Assembly (NCBI GenBank): GCA_035079385.1
Contig: JAVHKY010000034.1
Location: 6,386,001 to 6,450,000 of the forward strand
Source of the DNA: Aspidiotus rigidus
Taxonomy: Eukaryota > Arthropoda > Insecta > Hemiptera > Diaspididae
Direction of reading: 5' to 3'
DNA: 64,000 nucleotides
This document shows, one piece after another, positions 12,230 through 20,893 of the stretch. Within the stretch, counting starts at the first letter, position 1. Each line of letters begins with the position of its first letter. The position numbers were made by a program, and so were the translations under genes. Below the pieces are notes generated by a model that was given only the letters and a program-made list of their open reading frames with translations, ran no database searches and was not told the origin of the DNA.

Positions 12230-12345
12230 GAGGAAATTGCCGTGCGCCATCCGGCGAAAAACTTGAAAAAAGTTGACTTTCAAGCTGTGCAGGAGGAGGA
12301 CTCAGAAAAATTTCGACTCTCGACCCGTAATATAGAATGGAAGTG
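12230..12345 (+). repeat. Solo copy of the 45-bp satellite family with leader
   Basis: CCGGCGAAAAACTTGAAAAA is followed by AGGAGGAGGACTCAGAAAAA and TTTCGACTCTCGA. This is the same order as the left edge of the large array at 62600-62640 (CCAGCGAAAAACTTAGAAAA then TTTCGACCCTCGAG). It is a degraded outlier of that family. Confidence 0.6.
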
Positions 12346-12885
12346 AAACTTACGGTGTTTGAAGCATTGCATATCTGGCTCATTGAAGGAGCTGGTGAAT
12401 TGTTGTACCAAGTATTGCATATCTACTTACTTGAAGGGGCTATTCTAATGCGGGTCTTATAATGTATCATTTTATATACATGTCTGTGAAATTTTGTGAT
12501 CTCAATTATTAAAAGGGTTCGTGAAGACATACCCTCTCTCATATATAAAACACTACCATTATGGTTTTTCGTGACGATTTTTTCAAGAATAGTCCCAATC
12601 TTAAAAGCCAATAAAGTGTACTCTCAGACGGAGCTGCCATTTCTCCATCCGCCTCGCACCCGAAGTTTTTTTGGAGTGAATGACCGCGTGGACTGATATA
12701 TAGACACATTCCGAGACGTAAATTGTGTCAAGGAAAGGCTTTTTTCCTTTTTAGTGACATGTCTCATGTCTTTCTTGAAGTTTCCGGAATCCTAGCCGCC
12801 AATTCTTAAATTTGCGAGTTTACACCTTCTTTGCAAGTTCCCCCTTCCACCCTCCGGAAAGGAACCCTACACATGATCCGTCAAT

Positions 12886-12928
12886 TGACCTGATGATGAA
12901 GCGCGTAGCAGTTTGAAACCGGTCGTAC
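12886..12928 (+). ncRNA. Hammerhead-ribozyme-like motif 1
   Basis: Conserved core pieces stand in the correct order: CTGATGA at 12890-12896, a helix II region AAGCGC-GTA-GCAGTT (two mismatches from a perfect hairpin), GAAA at 12915-12918, self-complementary CCGG, then TC at 12923-12924 as the expected cleavage dinucleotide. Helix I is weak; only two pairs are visible. PLE termini are known to carry minimal hammerheads with very short, often self-complementary helix III, and this fits that pattern. The unpaired helix I and damaged helix II suggest a decayed copy. Confidence 0.45.
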
Positions 12929-12972
12929 GTCCAAGCCTCAAGTTTATATTTTTTTAAATTTAACACACAATG

Positions 12973-13095
12973 GGAGTGTACACCCGAAGGTCTAGCAAAT
13001 TATATTGAACCACAAGAAAATCAGCCGCTAAACGTTTTCGGTTAAATAACCATCATCGGAGCGTAAACGAAAGCGACTCTTCGGGTGTACACTCC
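12973..13095. repeat. 17-bp perfect inverted repeat around hammerhead-like motif 2
   Basis: GGAGTGTACACCCGAAG at 12973-12989 is exactly complementary to CTTCGGGTGTACACTCC at 13079-13095. The 89 bases between contain the second hammerhead-like motif. This may be a terminal structure of a PLE repeat or an independent hairpin. Confidence 0.8.
13026..13063 (-). ncRNA. Hammerhead-ribozyme-like motif 2, PLE terminal repeat
   Basis: On the minus strand: CGCT, core CCGATGA (consensus CTGATGA with one change), helix II TGGTTATTTAACC (five perfect pairs GGTTA/TAACC), GAAA, self-complementary ACGT, TT, then AGCG. The last four bases pair perfectly with the first CGCT to make helix I. All three helices of a minimal type I hammerhead are thus present in 38 nt. 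The upstream text CGCTTTCGTTTACGCTCC parallels TGCTTTCATTTCAGTCCC beside motif 3, which directly follows a PLE endonuclease frame. Core base U4 is changed to C and the cleavage triplet is UUU, so activity is doubtful. Confidence 0.6.
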
Positions 13096-13179
13096 TCTTG
13101 TATAATATGAATAACCATAAATTAGAACAACGTATCGATTTTTGACATGTTCCATGTCTTTTCTCTCGCCGGACCACGA

Positions 13180-13656
13180 TTTTGAAATTCGCGAGTACAC
13201 CCCCGCCCCCCCCCCCCGTCAAGAGAAATCTCTACCCCGTGGGTGATTCAGAAATTCGCGAGTACACCCCGCGTAATGATAATAAATAATTATATTAATT
13301 AATCAATTAATTAATAATTAAATAATTATTAAATAATTAACTACCGTGCGTCCGTGCAAGCGTGCGTCCGAGCACATCTCTACCCCGCGGGTGATTCAGA
13401 AATTCGCGAGTACACCCCGCGTAATAATAATTAATAATTAAATAAATAAATAAATAAATAATTAAATAATTATTTAATTAATTAATAATTAAATAATTAA
13501 ATAAATAAAAGACCCTCTTCCTATCATATATGGCTGGATAGTCGAAATTTTTCCAAGTCCCCCAGACTTGAATTGTCTCATACCAATCCAATATAACAGC
13601 GAGACAGGGGGCGAACTTGTAATAATTAATAATAAATAAATAAATAAATAAACAAA

Positions 13657-13701
<45 letters not shown>

Positions 13702-13970
13702 AAATAAATAATTAAATAATTAAATAATTGAATAAATAAAGGCTGGATAGTCGATATTTTTCCAAGTCCCCTAGACTTGAATTTTCTCATACTATTCCAA
13801 TACAACAGCGAGATCGCTCGTTCGCCCCACGAAAGTTGATACCTCAAAATATAGAACACCCACAATTACCTCAAAATATTTCTCATACAAGACTTATATG
13901 ACGCCAAGATAGGTAAAGGGGTAAACGAATAATAACTCACGAACACTTGACCTAGTAGGAGAATTAATAA

Positions 13971-14014
<44 letters not shown>

Positions 14015-14290
14015 ATTAAATAATTAAATAATTAAATAATTAAATAAATAAAGGCTGGATAGTCGAAATTTTTCCACGTCCCCTAGACTTGAATTGTCTC
14101 ATACCATTCCAATACAACAGCGAGACAGGGGGCGAACGAGCGGAGCGAGTTCGCGCTACCTCATATTTCTCATAGAAGACTTATATACGACGCCAAGATA
14201 GGTAAAGGGGTAAACGAATAATATCTCACGAACACTTGACCTAGTAGAAGCCTAGAATGAAATATTTCAAGATGACTGATAAAATATAAA
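13180..14290. repeat. TAAA microsatellites interleaved with dispersed repeat modules
   Basis: Imperfect TAAA/TTAA tracts lie at about 13270-13340, 13419-13510, 13619-13740 and 13965-14050. They alternate with GATTCAGAAATTCGCGAGTA modules (13237 and 13393, a direct repeat with 156-bp spacing) and GGCTGGATAGTCGAAATTTT units. The antisense of CGCTCCGCTCGTTCGCC-type sequence also occurs (GCGAACGAGCGGAGCGAG near 14132). Microsatellite expansion beside the modules suggests A-rich retroposon tails. Open frames such as the LFIY repeat at 13626-13865 are translation of the microsatellite. Confidence 0.75.
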
Positions 14291-14689
14291 AGACATGGAA
14301 CATGATTTTCATTTATTTGGCTATGCCAGAAAATTTTTAATTAAATTTTTTATCCAAAATCTTTTCATTGCTTCGCCATTGTGGGAAATTTTATTGCATT
14401 TTATTTTATTTGAATTTATGACCATATTCTTTCATTAACTTTGTAAAATTTTTGACTGAGTACCAGCCTAATGGATATTGAAAAATAGTAGATGAGGAGA
14501 AGAATAAAAATATTTTTTTAACGAGTTGAATTCGGTGGAGATCCATAATAGGGACACCACAAAAATTCTCGGAGGTTCAGATATTTGATAGAGAAAGAGT
14601 ACAAGATCTTCTCATATATCTGTAATTATTATTATTATATCTATTTATTTATTTATTTTCATTTTGTTGTTTATTCTTTGAATTTCATT
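14291..14689. other. No recognisable gene
   Basis: AT-rich filler between the dispersed-repeat block and the non-LTR 3' end. Nothing is recognised. Confidence 0.5.
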
Positions 14690-14952
14690 GGTTTGTGGAA
14701 GGTGTTGGGGGATGGGATACGGGACCAGGGTTGAGGTGGCTAGTGGTGGACATTATTATCATTATCATCATTGTTTTTTTTTCTCTTTTCTATTTTGAAT
14801 TTTGTTTGTTTATTATCCGTATTTTTCTATTATTTTCATTTTTATTTTTGTTTTATTTATTTATTTTTTTGTATCTTTTTTGTTCATAGTGCCCTCCTGT
14901 CATTGGCCGATCGGCTGTTGGAGGGCACTCTAATAATATAAATAAATAAATC
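14690..14952 (+). mobile_element. Non-LTR retrotransposon 3' end with terminal hairpin
   Basis: A GGTGTTGGGGGATGGGATAC segment and a T-rich 3' UTR-like stretch precede a strong hairpin: AGTGCCCTCC at 14888-14897 pairs perfectly with GGAGGGCACT at 14920-14929, with a GCCGATCGGC palindrome at 14906-14915 in the loop. A TAATAATATAAATAAATAAA tail follows. A 3' hairpin followed by a short A/T-rich simple tail is typical of non-LTR retrotransposon 3' UTRs. No coding part is left. The 64-aa frame here is low complexity and not a gene. Confidence 0.55.
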
Positions 14953-17339
14953 TTAAGAAACATGTAAGTAGGTAAATAAAAAAAATAGATTCAACGAGGG
15001 AACCGACAATTTGGCGTCGGATAACGCCCCCGACATAGACATCGATAGATGAGAATTAGGTATCGAAACGTCGATTCCAATTATCGTTCGCACGAAATCA
15101 ACCCACTCTTGAAAATTGGCAAATTTAGTTTTCACAAAAAAAAAGATCGTTCAGCCTAGAAGAACTTCAGAACAGGTGACTTGAATAAGGGAAAATACGT
15201 TTCGTACAAAAACCTCACAATGAAAGCACGAGAGTAGAATCAATTTAAATGAATTTTATTTAATATAACTCTTCCTCGGTTGAATTATTTGAAAGAAATC
15301 GACAAATTTCAAAACTGGATTTTCTTTTTCGCCGCAAGTTGAATACCACTGAATATTGCGCTAAACGCTCCGTAACAAATGTAGGCTAAAAAAAGTTGCG
15401 GCAAAAACGACAAACACTTTCGATGTACTTCGGCACAGTACAGGTGAAATCACGCTTTATTCAAGAGGAAATTCGGTACACATTTACAAAACCACATATG
15501 TGCTTTAAAAAGACTGAATTCACGTTTTTGCTTTCTTTAAGCCGAAAACGAACGTCTATGGAAATACGCGTGCTTATTTTCCAACGCTGTGAGGTGATTT
15601 CTTTTACATCATCCACATGATGGAACACTTTTTGTCGAGTACTTGATTTTCGAGATAAGCCTGATCGAAATTCTCGTACAAATCTTTTTGGATTGCACAG
15701 TAACTACCAGAGACACATACGAAAACAAACCCTCGCGCTGCTCTGAATTCTGATCTCCATTTGTTGAAATTCGATAAATTTAATTTAAACTCGTACAGGA
15801 TTTTATGTCAATTAAAAGTCTCTATTTCCAATTGCATTTGTTTATTCTTCACCCTTTCATATGGTCCGAGTGAAGAGAAGGAAATAACAAACTCGCGATC
15901 GTAGACGTCGTCGTCGAGACTGAAACAAATTACTCGTCATTCGTTACAAGGCATGATTAATGAGCGAGTCAATTTAAATGGTCTTTATTTGAAAATTAAG
16001 GGAAACGAGTAGAAAAGCGCTAAAGGGTGTTTGAACCTTCAGCAATCAAATTTCAGGAAGGTGTAAGGAAAAAAAAAATTGCGAGGAAGTGTAATTAGGT
16101 TTATTTTACTGCGCTCCGAGAATAAAATATCTTTCCGTCACACAAAGCGCTATATATAACGACATTATTGCGTTTTCAAATTTTCAAAGAAAATCTACGA
16201 CAGCTTTAATACCTTTGTACTAATGTGAAGAATAAAAAACCACGCTCGGAAACCGAAATCCAATAAGCAACTGGTGCTACTACTTATCTTTCATAGCGCC
16301 GGGACGCGACGCGAAATAAATAATTCAAAAATAAAACCTATCCTTTTTCATAGAAATGTTGGATGAGAAAAACTGACCGACGTACGTTCACTTCTATTCC
16401 GGAGAGTGAACAAGATGAATAGAATGTTGTCGACTTACAACTCCACGTACATTTCGAGGCTCCTCTAATCCTCGAAAACTTCTTAGCAAATCTACGACAC
16501 ACGGAGTATACGATAAAAATTGAATCTATTATTACAGATTTTTTCGGGTGAAGAAATGGAAAATTTGATAAAAAATATAAGGTTTCTTACTCGCCCACGA
16601 ACGAGCTATACAATCCTTCGACAAGGGGGAAAGAACTTCCCCGAATTGTTCGGCACGGATAAACTAAGCTTACAGCTTATAAGTGTATGAAGTATTAGCC
16701 CTTGAGTTTTTCGCGGCCTATCTAATGTACAACACAATAGGAATAAGTAGAAATTGAAGTACACGTTTCATCAGAATACATCAGACTCGCAGCCTACACG
16801 ATCGACCTTACCTTGGCCAGTTATAATGATACGACTGAAACTCTAAAGTAATCGACAGAAAGCACCAACTAATTCTATTTCATGATATACAAAGCTGTAG
16901 AGTACGCTTTACCATCCCCCTTTTAAATTTGACCGTCCTTCGAGGGAGAAATCTGTCACTAATGGATTGACTCGACTAGTCTTCGCCTTTCTTCGAGGAA
17001 ATACGCTGCCATGCCCTACCCTTGCCTAAATCCAACAGAAATATATCTGCAAAGATGCAGTTTATAAAGCTGCATCACTGAATACACCACAAAAAGAATT
17101 GAGACGTGACTCTTCTGGTCTTCGAGATCTCAATTCTCTTGGAGGACCTAGCCACAGAAAAATGAGAAGTCCGAAAAGCCTGCCTAATCACTTCGTTAGC
17201 GCAAAACACCCTTTGGAGTTTACTCGCATAAAAAAAGAGATTTTCTTGCAGGACAGAATAAATAAAGACAATGTTTCATATCTACATACAAGTAAATGAC
17301 CTCATTGAACTCATGGCTTGGCTCGTGAATTTTTCTCAC
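14953..17339. other. Unrecognised, unique-looking sequence
   Basis: CpG-containing, moderately AT-rich DNA without long repeats. Short frames at 14953-15135, 15396-15620 and 17099-17299 have no recognisable motif or splice context. Plausibly intron or intergenic. Confidence 0.45.
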
Positions 17340-17641
17340 AGAGGCGTCTCTGTTCCGGACTAATATAGGCATGGTGTACTATTAGACAAGCTATCTAGTT
17401 CAGGAGGGCTCACTTGCTCCGCCCGTTCGCCTCCCGTTGTTTGTATACTGCATTTTGAGATGTCTTACTTACGAGGAACTCACTCGCGGATTCTATGATT
17501 AATATAGATGTAATTAACTGCGAATTCGCCTATCTAGCTCACGAGGGGCGAATGAGCGGATCAGTGCAGGCGTAGTGTATTGTAAGTTGGACAATCTTGT
17601 TCACGGTAGGCTGACGTCATTCGCTCGAGACCATAACCATT
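17340..17641. repeat. Dispersed repeat modules
   Basis: GGCTCACTTGCTCCGCCCGT, GGGGCGAATGAGCGGATCAG and ACTCGCGGATTC are variants of the modules at 10570-11500 and 61280-61640. The block ends where the PLE ORF-start fragment begins. Confidence 0.5.
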
Positions 17642-17675
17642 AAACGGATTCGTTCTCCAAATTGCGGTTGTCCAT
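17642..17675 (-). pseudogene. PLE ORF start downstream of a PLE terminal repeat
   Basis: On the minus strand an ATG at 17675-17673 begins MDNRNLENESV and stops. One base is missing compared with the copy at 1351 (MDNRNLEERIRL). It lies about 80 bases beyond the end of the PLE endonuclease frame and 64 bases beyond hammerhead-like motif 3, in the same orientation. This endonuclease, terminal repeat, new ORF start order is what a tandem, head-to-tail PLE dimer with a pseudo-LTR looks like. Confidence 0.65.
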
Positions 17676-17738
17676 AACGACGAGAAGGGAATACTCCGAA
17701 GAGAAGTAAAAACTACAGACACCGCAGAAAATAAATAA

Positions 17739-17776
17739 AGCCGAGCGCTTTCGGTTAATAAACTATCATTGGGACT
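17739..17776 (-). ncRNA. Hammerhead-ribozyme-like motif 3 in PLE terminal repeat
   Basis: Minus strand: AGTC, core CCAATGA (consensus CTGATGA with two changes), helix II TAGTTTATTAACC, GAAA, self-complementary GCGC, TC, then GGCT. The terminal GGCT pairs with the initial AGTC (three Watson-Crick pairs and one G-U). Length is 38 nt, the same as motif 2. It overlaps the last codons of the endonuclease remnant and lies between that frame and the start of the next PLE ORF, the position where PLE pseudo-LTR hammerheads are found. The two core substitutions should abolish cleavage. Confidence 0.6.
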
Positions 17777-18020
17777 GAAATGAAAGCAAGAAGGTTCATA
17801 ACGTGAGTCATATAGACGAACTCAACCAAGCTATCTTCCAGAATGTACGTGTTTAGCACAGTAATGTCATCAGTATTGAGATGACGAATTATTTCTATGT
17901 GCTCGAGGGCAATCCGCTTAAAGTATGAATTCTCCTTATGGAGGAAACTTGCGGATCCCTCACGGAAGCTATGACCACAGTTGATCAAGTGATCGGAAAA
18001 TGCTGAATAATAAACCTGGC
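17755..18020 (-). pseudogene. PLE GIY-YIG endonuclease C-terminal part
   Basis: The minus strand reads FSDHLINCGHSFREGSASF, then FKRIALEHIEIIRHLNTDD, then TVLNTYILEDSLVEFVY. This matches, almost residue for residue, the plus-strand copy at 21557-21754, which follows a readable GIY-YIG core. Here the core has been deleted: the sequence passes directly from the RT motif B region (SLISKVFMSQFELDLFSSG) into the endonuclease tail. The frame stops at 17755 inside the terminal repeat. Confidence 0.75.
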
Positions 18021-18027
18021 CCGAGGA

Positions 18028-18779
18028 GAAGAGGTCAAGTTCAAACTGCGACATGAATACTTTGGAGATGAGGGAGCCCAAAGGTGATCCAATAGGGATC
18101 CCAATTTTATCAGGAAACTCGAAAAATTTCCCTTCGAATTTACAAAAATTCCAAGACCAACAGATATTTAAAAGCTTGACAAATTCTTGGGATTCATTAT
18201 GAGGGATATTGGAGTTGACCTATAACTGGTCCATACGCTGCATGGTGGCAGCTTTAGGGATATTTGGGGACAGAACCACGACGTCAAACGAGCAAAGGGT
18301 CGCGCCCGGAGGCATTTTACATCCTTGAGAGCATCAGCCAAGGACACCGAATTCAAAACCAAATGGCGAGACTCATATTCAGTACGATTTTTGAACCATC
18401 GGTTTAGGAATTTAGCGACGAGGTAAGTGGAGGAGGAAACGAAAGAGACCACAGGCCGCATCGGGGTGTTCGTTTTGTGTAATTTAGGCAGCCCATAAAG
18501 AAAAGGAGGCCTAGGGTTAGGAACAAGAAGAGCTTTTTTCATAGCTGGGGTTCTAATAATAACCTCACAATTATTAATGACACTCCTGACTTCTTCGACG
18601 TAGCCAGGGAAATTTAAATTCACGTTCTCTTTAGCTCCACATCGTTGGAGAACTTCATGAACCTTGGCAACGTATGAAGATTTTTCCATCACCACGACAG
18701 CATTAGCCTTGTCTGCCTGAGTGATAATCAGATCTCCCTCCTTAATCTTTTTCTGTAAACCATTGATCACTCAACCCAT
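18028..18779 (-). pseudogene. Penelope-like reverse transcriptase, internally deleted and frameshifted
   Basis: A minus-strand TGA separates GWV-type leader sequence from VINGLQKKIKEGDLIITQAD. Then follow KANAVVVMEKSSYV, NVNLNFPGYVEEVRSVINN, KKALLVPNPRPPFLYGLPKL and MRPVVSFVSSSTYLVAKFL. A frameshift near 18300 breaks the protein; the second frame carries motif A as CSFDVVVLSPNIP, ending at a stop near 18223. Motif B reads DKIGIPIGSPLGSLISKVFM near 18095-18045 in the first frame. Motif C (YVDD) is missing because of the deletion to the endonuclease tail. PLE RTs copy element RNA at nuclear target sites; this copy cannot. Confidence 0.85.
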
Positions 18780-18783
18780 GACG

Positions 18784-19089
18784 TTATTCATATAGGGGGG
18801 GGGGAGTATTGCGGGCTAATTCAGCACAAACTTTTTGGGTATTAACCCCAGGACCAATTTTCACGGCGAGGTCAGCAACCACATTCGTGGAGGGTTGTTT
18901 CCTCACTATTGAACAATACTTGTCAGTCGTTTTTAAGGGAGGGGGGTGGAACACTTGAACCGAAACGACGTCATTGTCTCCTTCATTGACCATATCGGCT
19001 TTTTCCTTCGTTAGGGAGGATATCTTCCTACTTTCCCTCTCCTTCAAAATCCTCTCAAACTTACGACACTTCTCGTTGACGTCACGCAT
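18784..19089 (-). pseudogene. PLE ORF, region upstream of RT
   Basis: A 101-codon minus-strand frame starts MRDVNEKCRKFERIL, is charged at first, and ends in NTPPPLYE at a run of nine G residues (18796-18804) that probably caused a frameshift. Its position directly before the RT and its strand make it the middle of the same PLE protein. No separate domain is recognised. Confidence 0.55.
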
Positions 19090-19219
19090 AAACTGATCAA
19101 CATCAACGGGGGGGGAAGCATACGAGGGAGTCTTGAGTGGACTAAAAGATTCAATCTAGTGGTAATATTATGCTAATTACCGTACCAATGACGCAATTCC
19201 GTTCTTATCCACTTCACTC
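19090..19219 (-). pseudogene. PLE internal segment, no open frame
   Basis: Short interval between two PLE-derived frames on the minus strand, interrupted in all frames. It is presumed to be decayed PLE coding DNA by position only. Confidence 0.35.
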
Positions 19220-19446
19220 TCATCTAATTTTCCAGTTTTGTAGTCGTGATCTTATCTTAGAATTGGAGTAGAAACGGAATTTCACAAATTTGGGTTTTAA
19301 ATGCAACACCAAACACCGACAAAGAAACCAAATATGAGAAGAAGACGAAGCTCGTTGTTTCCGAAATTTCAGAAAGAGGAACATTAAATACGCAGCATTA
19401 GCCTCATTAATTAAACGGATTCGTTCCTCCAAATTACGGTTAAAAA
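19220..19446 (-). pseudogene. PLE ORF N-terminal region
   Basis: The minus strand reads NRNLEERIRLINEANAAYLM, then HIWFLCRCLVLHLKPKFVKF, ending NWKIR at a stop. NRNLEERIR equals the residues after the start codon in the PLE start fragments at 1351 and 17675. The PKFVKF segment resembles the conserved PKFLKF-type motif in PLE N-terminal regions. The start codon itself has been replaced by an A/T run at 19441-19450. Confidence 0.6.
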
Positions 19447-19599
19447 AAAAACAAAATCCCAAATCCCAAGGTCATCTGTACGCACGCACGCGCACGCAAA
19501 TTTTGAAATTAGGGTAGGGTCAGAGCAAAGACATGAAACATGGGATACTTTTGGCTTCCTATATTGTCACATTTTTCGAACGTTGATTTCTCAAATACC
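19447..19599. repeat. Short repeat debris before the gypsy-type element
   Basis: CGCACGCACGCGCACGC and GACATGAAACATG words are shared with the dispersed modules near 11030 and 61600. It occupies the place where a 5' LTR would be expected, but no LTR is recognisable and no second copy is present. Confidence 0.4.
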
Positions 19600-19617
19600 T
19601 GGTGTCAGAAGTGAGAT
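19600..19617 (+). promoter_or_regulatory. Candidate tRNA primer-binding site
   Basis: TGGTGTCAGAAGTGAGAT lies 45 bases before the gag start codon. TGGTGTCA would pair with a tRNA 3' end TGACACCA, a leucine-type primer used by some LTR retroelements. The tRNA identity is from family knowledge, not from this window. Confidence 0.5.
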
Positions 19618-19661
19618 TGCGTAAGCTTACTCTGTGCGTTTGAAGCTTGTGGTGATTCAAG

Positions 19662-19775
19662 ATGGTGAAGAAGAAGCTTCATGAACTTACTCAGGATCAA
19701 CTCCGCGAGGAACTCTGGAATCGTAATCTCTCTGTTAGCGGAACCAAAAATGAATTAGCCGATCGTCTAGAATAG
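19662..19775 (+). pseudogene. Gypsy-type gag N-terminus with SAP motif, truncated
   Basis: A 37-codon frame begins MVKKKLHELTQDQLREELWN and ends in NELADRLE then TAG. The L-T-x-x-Q-L-R-E-E-L ... L-S-V-S-G-T-K-x-E-L-x-D-R-L pattern is a SAP motif, a short DNA-binding helix-turn-helix found at the gag N-terminus of some insect Ty3/gypsy-like elements. The stop codon belongs to an inserted hAT-like sequence that begins at 19773. Without that insertion the frame would run on towards the gag body. Confidence 0.65.
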
Positions 19776-19945
19776 GCATGGGCAACCTACGGCCCGCGTG
19801 CCTCATCCGGCCCGCGGCCACAATTTGAAAATCGGAAAAAATATGCAAAAACGAGTGGAAAAATTCAAATGAAATTTAATGATAAAATTGAAATAGAAAA
19901 TTGAAATGAAAAGTTGGAAAAAAAGTGAAAATTAAATACAGAATG
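19773..19945 (+). mobile_element. hAT-like MITE end fragment inserted in gag
   Basis: TAGGCATGGGCAACCTACGG, then CCCGCG and CCGGCCCGCGGCCAC, closely resembles the GGGCAACCTACGGCCCGCG type ends of many hAT nonautonomous elements. The right end is not recognisable: an A-rich, GAAAT-repeating stretch runs into gag sequence at about 19950. No 8-bp target duplication could be matched, so one end has been lost or is too decayed. Confidence 0.5.
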
Positions 19946-20758
19946 TTTTCAATGCGAGACTTGTGCCTGGCTCAGTCCATCAAAGACCTTAAAGCAGAGA
20001 TCTTTGATGGACTGAGCGAAGTTAAAAATCAAGTTGAAGGACTCGAGCAACGGTGAAAAGTAATGGAGGGACGCCTCCAGAGACTGGAAGGGAATCCAAC
20101 AGTTAGCATGGTTGTAGATCCACCAGGCGTTGCTTTTTTCAGTTCTGAATCAAATGAAGGAAATGTACCAGTTGTAGAACCGTCATCAAAGACCAAAGTC
20201 AAGATACCAACGTTTGATGGTGAAATCTCTTGGGAACTATATAAATCACAGTTTGAAATTGCAGCTCAACTCAATGGGTGGGATGACAAAGCCAAGGCTG
20301 GTAATTTAATTGTCAGCCTGAGAGGAGCTGCACTACAGCTGTTGTCCAACATTGCTGAGGATGACAAGAAGAATTACCAAAAGTTGGTTGAGGTCCTTGA
20401 ACAACGTTTTGGTCAAGCTTACTTGGCTCCCATCAGAAGAAGAGAACTGAAATACCGTCCACAGAACCGTGGAGAAAGTCTTCAGGCATTTTCAAGTGAA
20501 ATTCTCAAATTAACTCAACAAGCTTACCCAGAAGCTACCGTATTGGCTATCGAACAAACTGCTCTTAAGGCATTCCTTGATGGAATTTTTGACTGGGAGG
20601 TTCAGAGTCAAGTTCGCATGGCACGTTGCAAAACCTTGAAAGAAACATTATCCTTTGCCCTGGAAGTAGAAGCTGCAAGAAAGGCGTCTCGTAGACGAGG
20701 TTCCACAGTTTTGAAGCAAACAAAGGTCAGCCCAACTGGAGACAAACGTCGATGCTAA
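19946..20758 (+). pseudogene. Ty3/gypsy-type gag (matrix/capsid region)
   Basis: The main frame from 20063 gives 231 residues with KIPTFDGEISWELYKSQFEI, GNLIVSLRGAALQLLSNI and LEQRFGQAYLAPIRRRELKY. It then has RGESLQAFSSEILKLTQQAY. This is the usual retrotransposon gag pattern (PxFDGxxxWxxYxxxFE ... L.G.A...L... L...F). In the same frame, upstream codons from about 19970 read QSIKDLKAEIFDGLSEVKNQ and VEGLEQR before a TGA at 20054, so the 20063 ATG is not the true start. The frame ends at a TAA that falls inside the zinc knuckle. Gag would form the particle shell around element RNA. Confidence 0.85.
19972..20015. repeat. 15-bp perfect inverted repeat in gag
   Basis: TCAGTCCATCAAAGA at 19972-19986 is exactly complementary to TCTTTGATGGACTGA at 20001-20015, with a 14-base loop. 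It lies in the coding part of the gag remnant, just after the hAT-like insertion. Confidence 0.9.
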
Positions 20759-20893
20759 CACTGTAATAAAGAGGGTCACATCAAGCTCAATTGCCCTAAG
20801 TGGAGATCACTGCAAGACGGAAAACTCCAACCTGAAGTTGCCAGGGGCCAACCAATTCTAGGACCAAGGAGAAGGGCCCAAGAAATAATAATT
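20756..20893 (+). pseudogene. Gag nucleocapsid zinc knuckle with internal stop
   Basis: Continuing the gag frame, the codons read C, stop, H, C, N, K, E, G, H, I, K, L, N, C. This is a CX2CX4HX4C zinc knuckle whose second position is TAA. Downstream in frame is PKWRSLQDGKLQPEVARGQP. The zinc knuckle packages RNA in functional elements. A single nonsense change ends gag here. Confidence 0.8.

Noticed and set aside
13626..13865. LFIY-repeat membrane protein (also 55284-55565)
   Set aside because: Translations of TAAA/TTTA microsatellites; hydrophobicity is an artefact.
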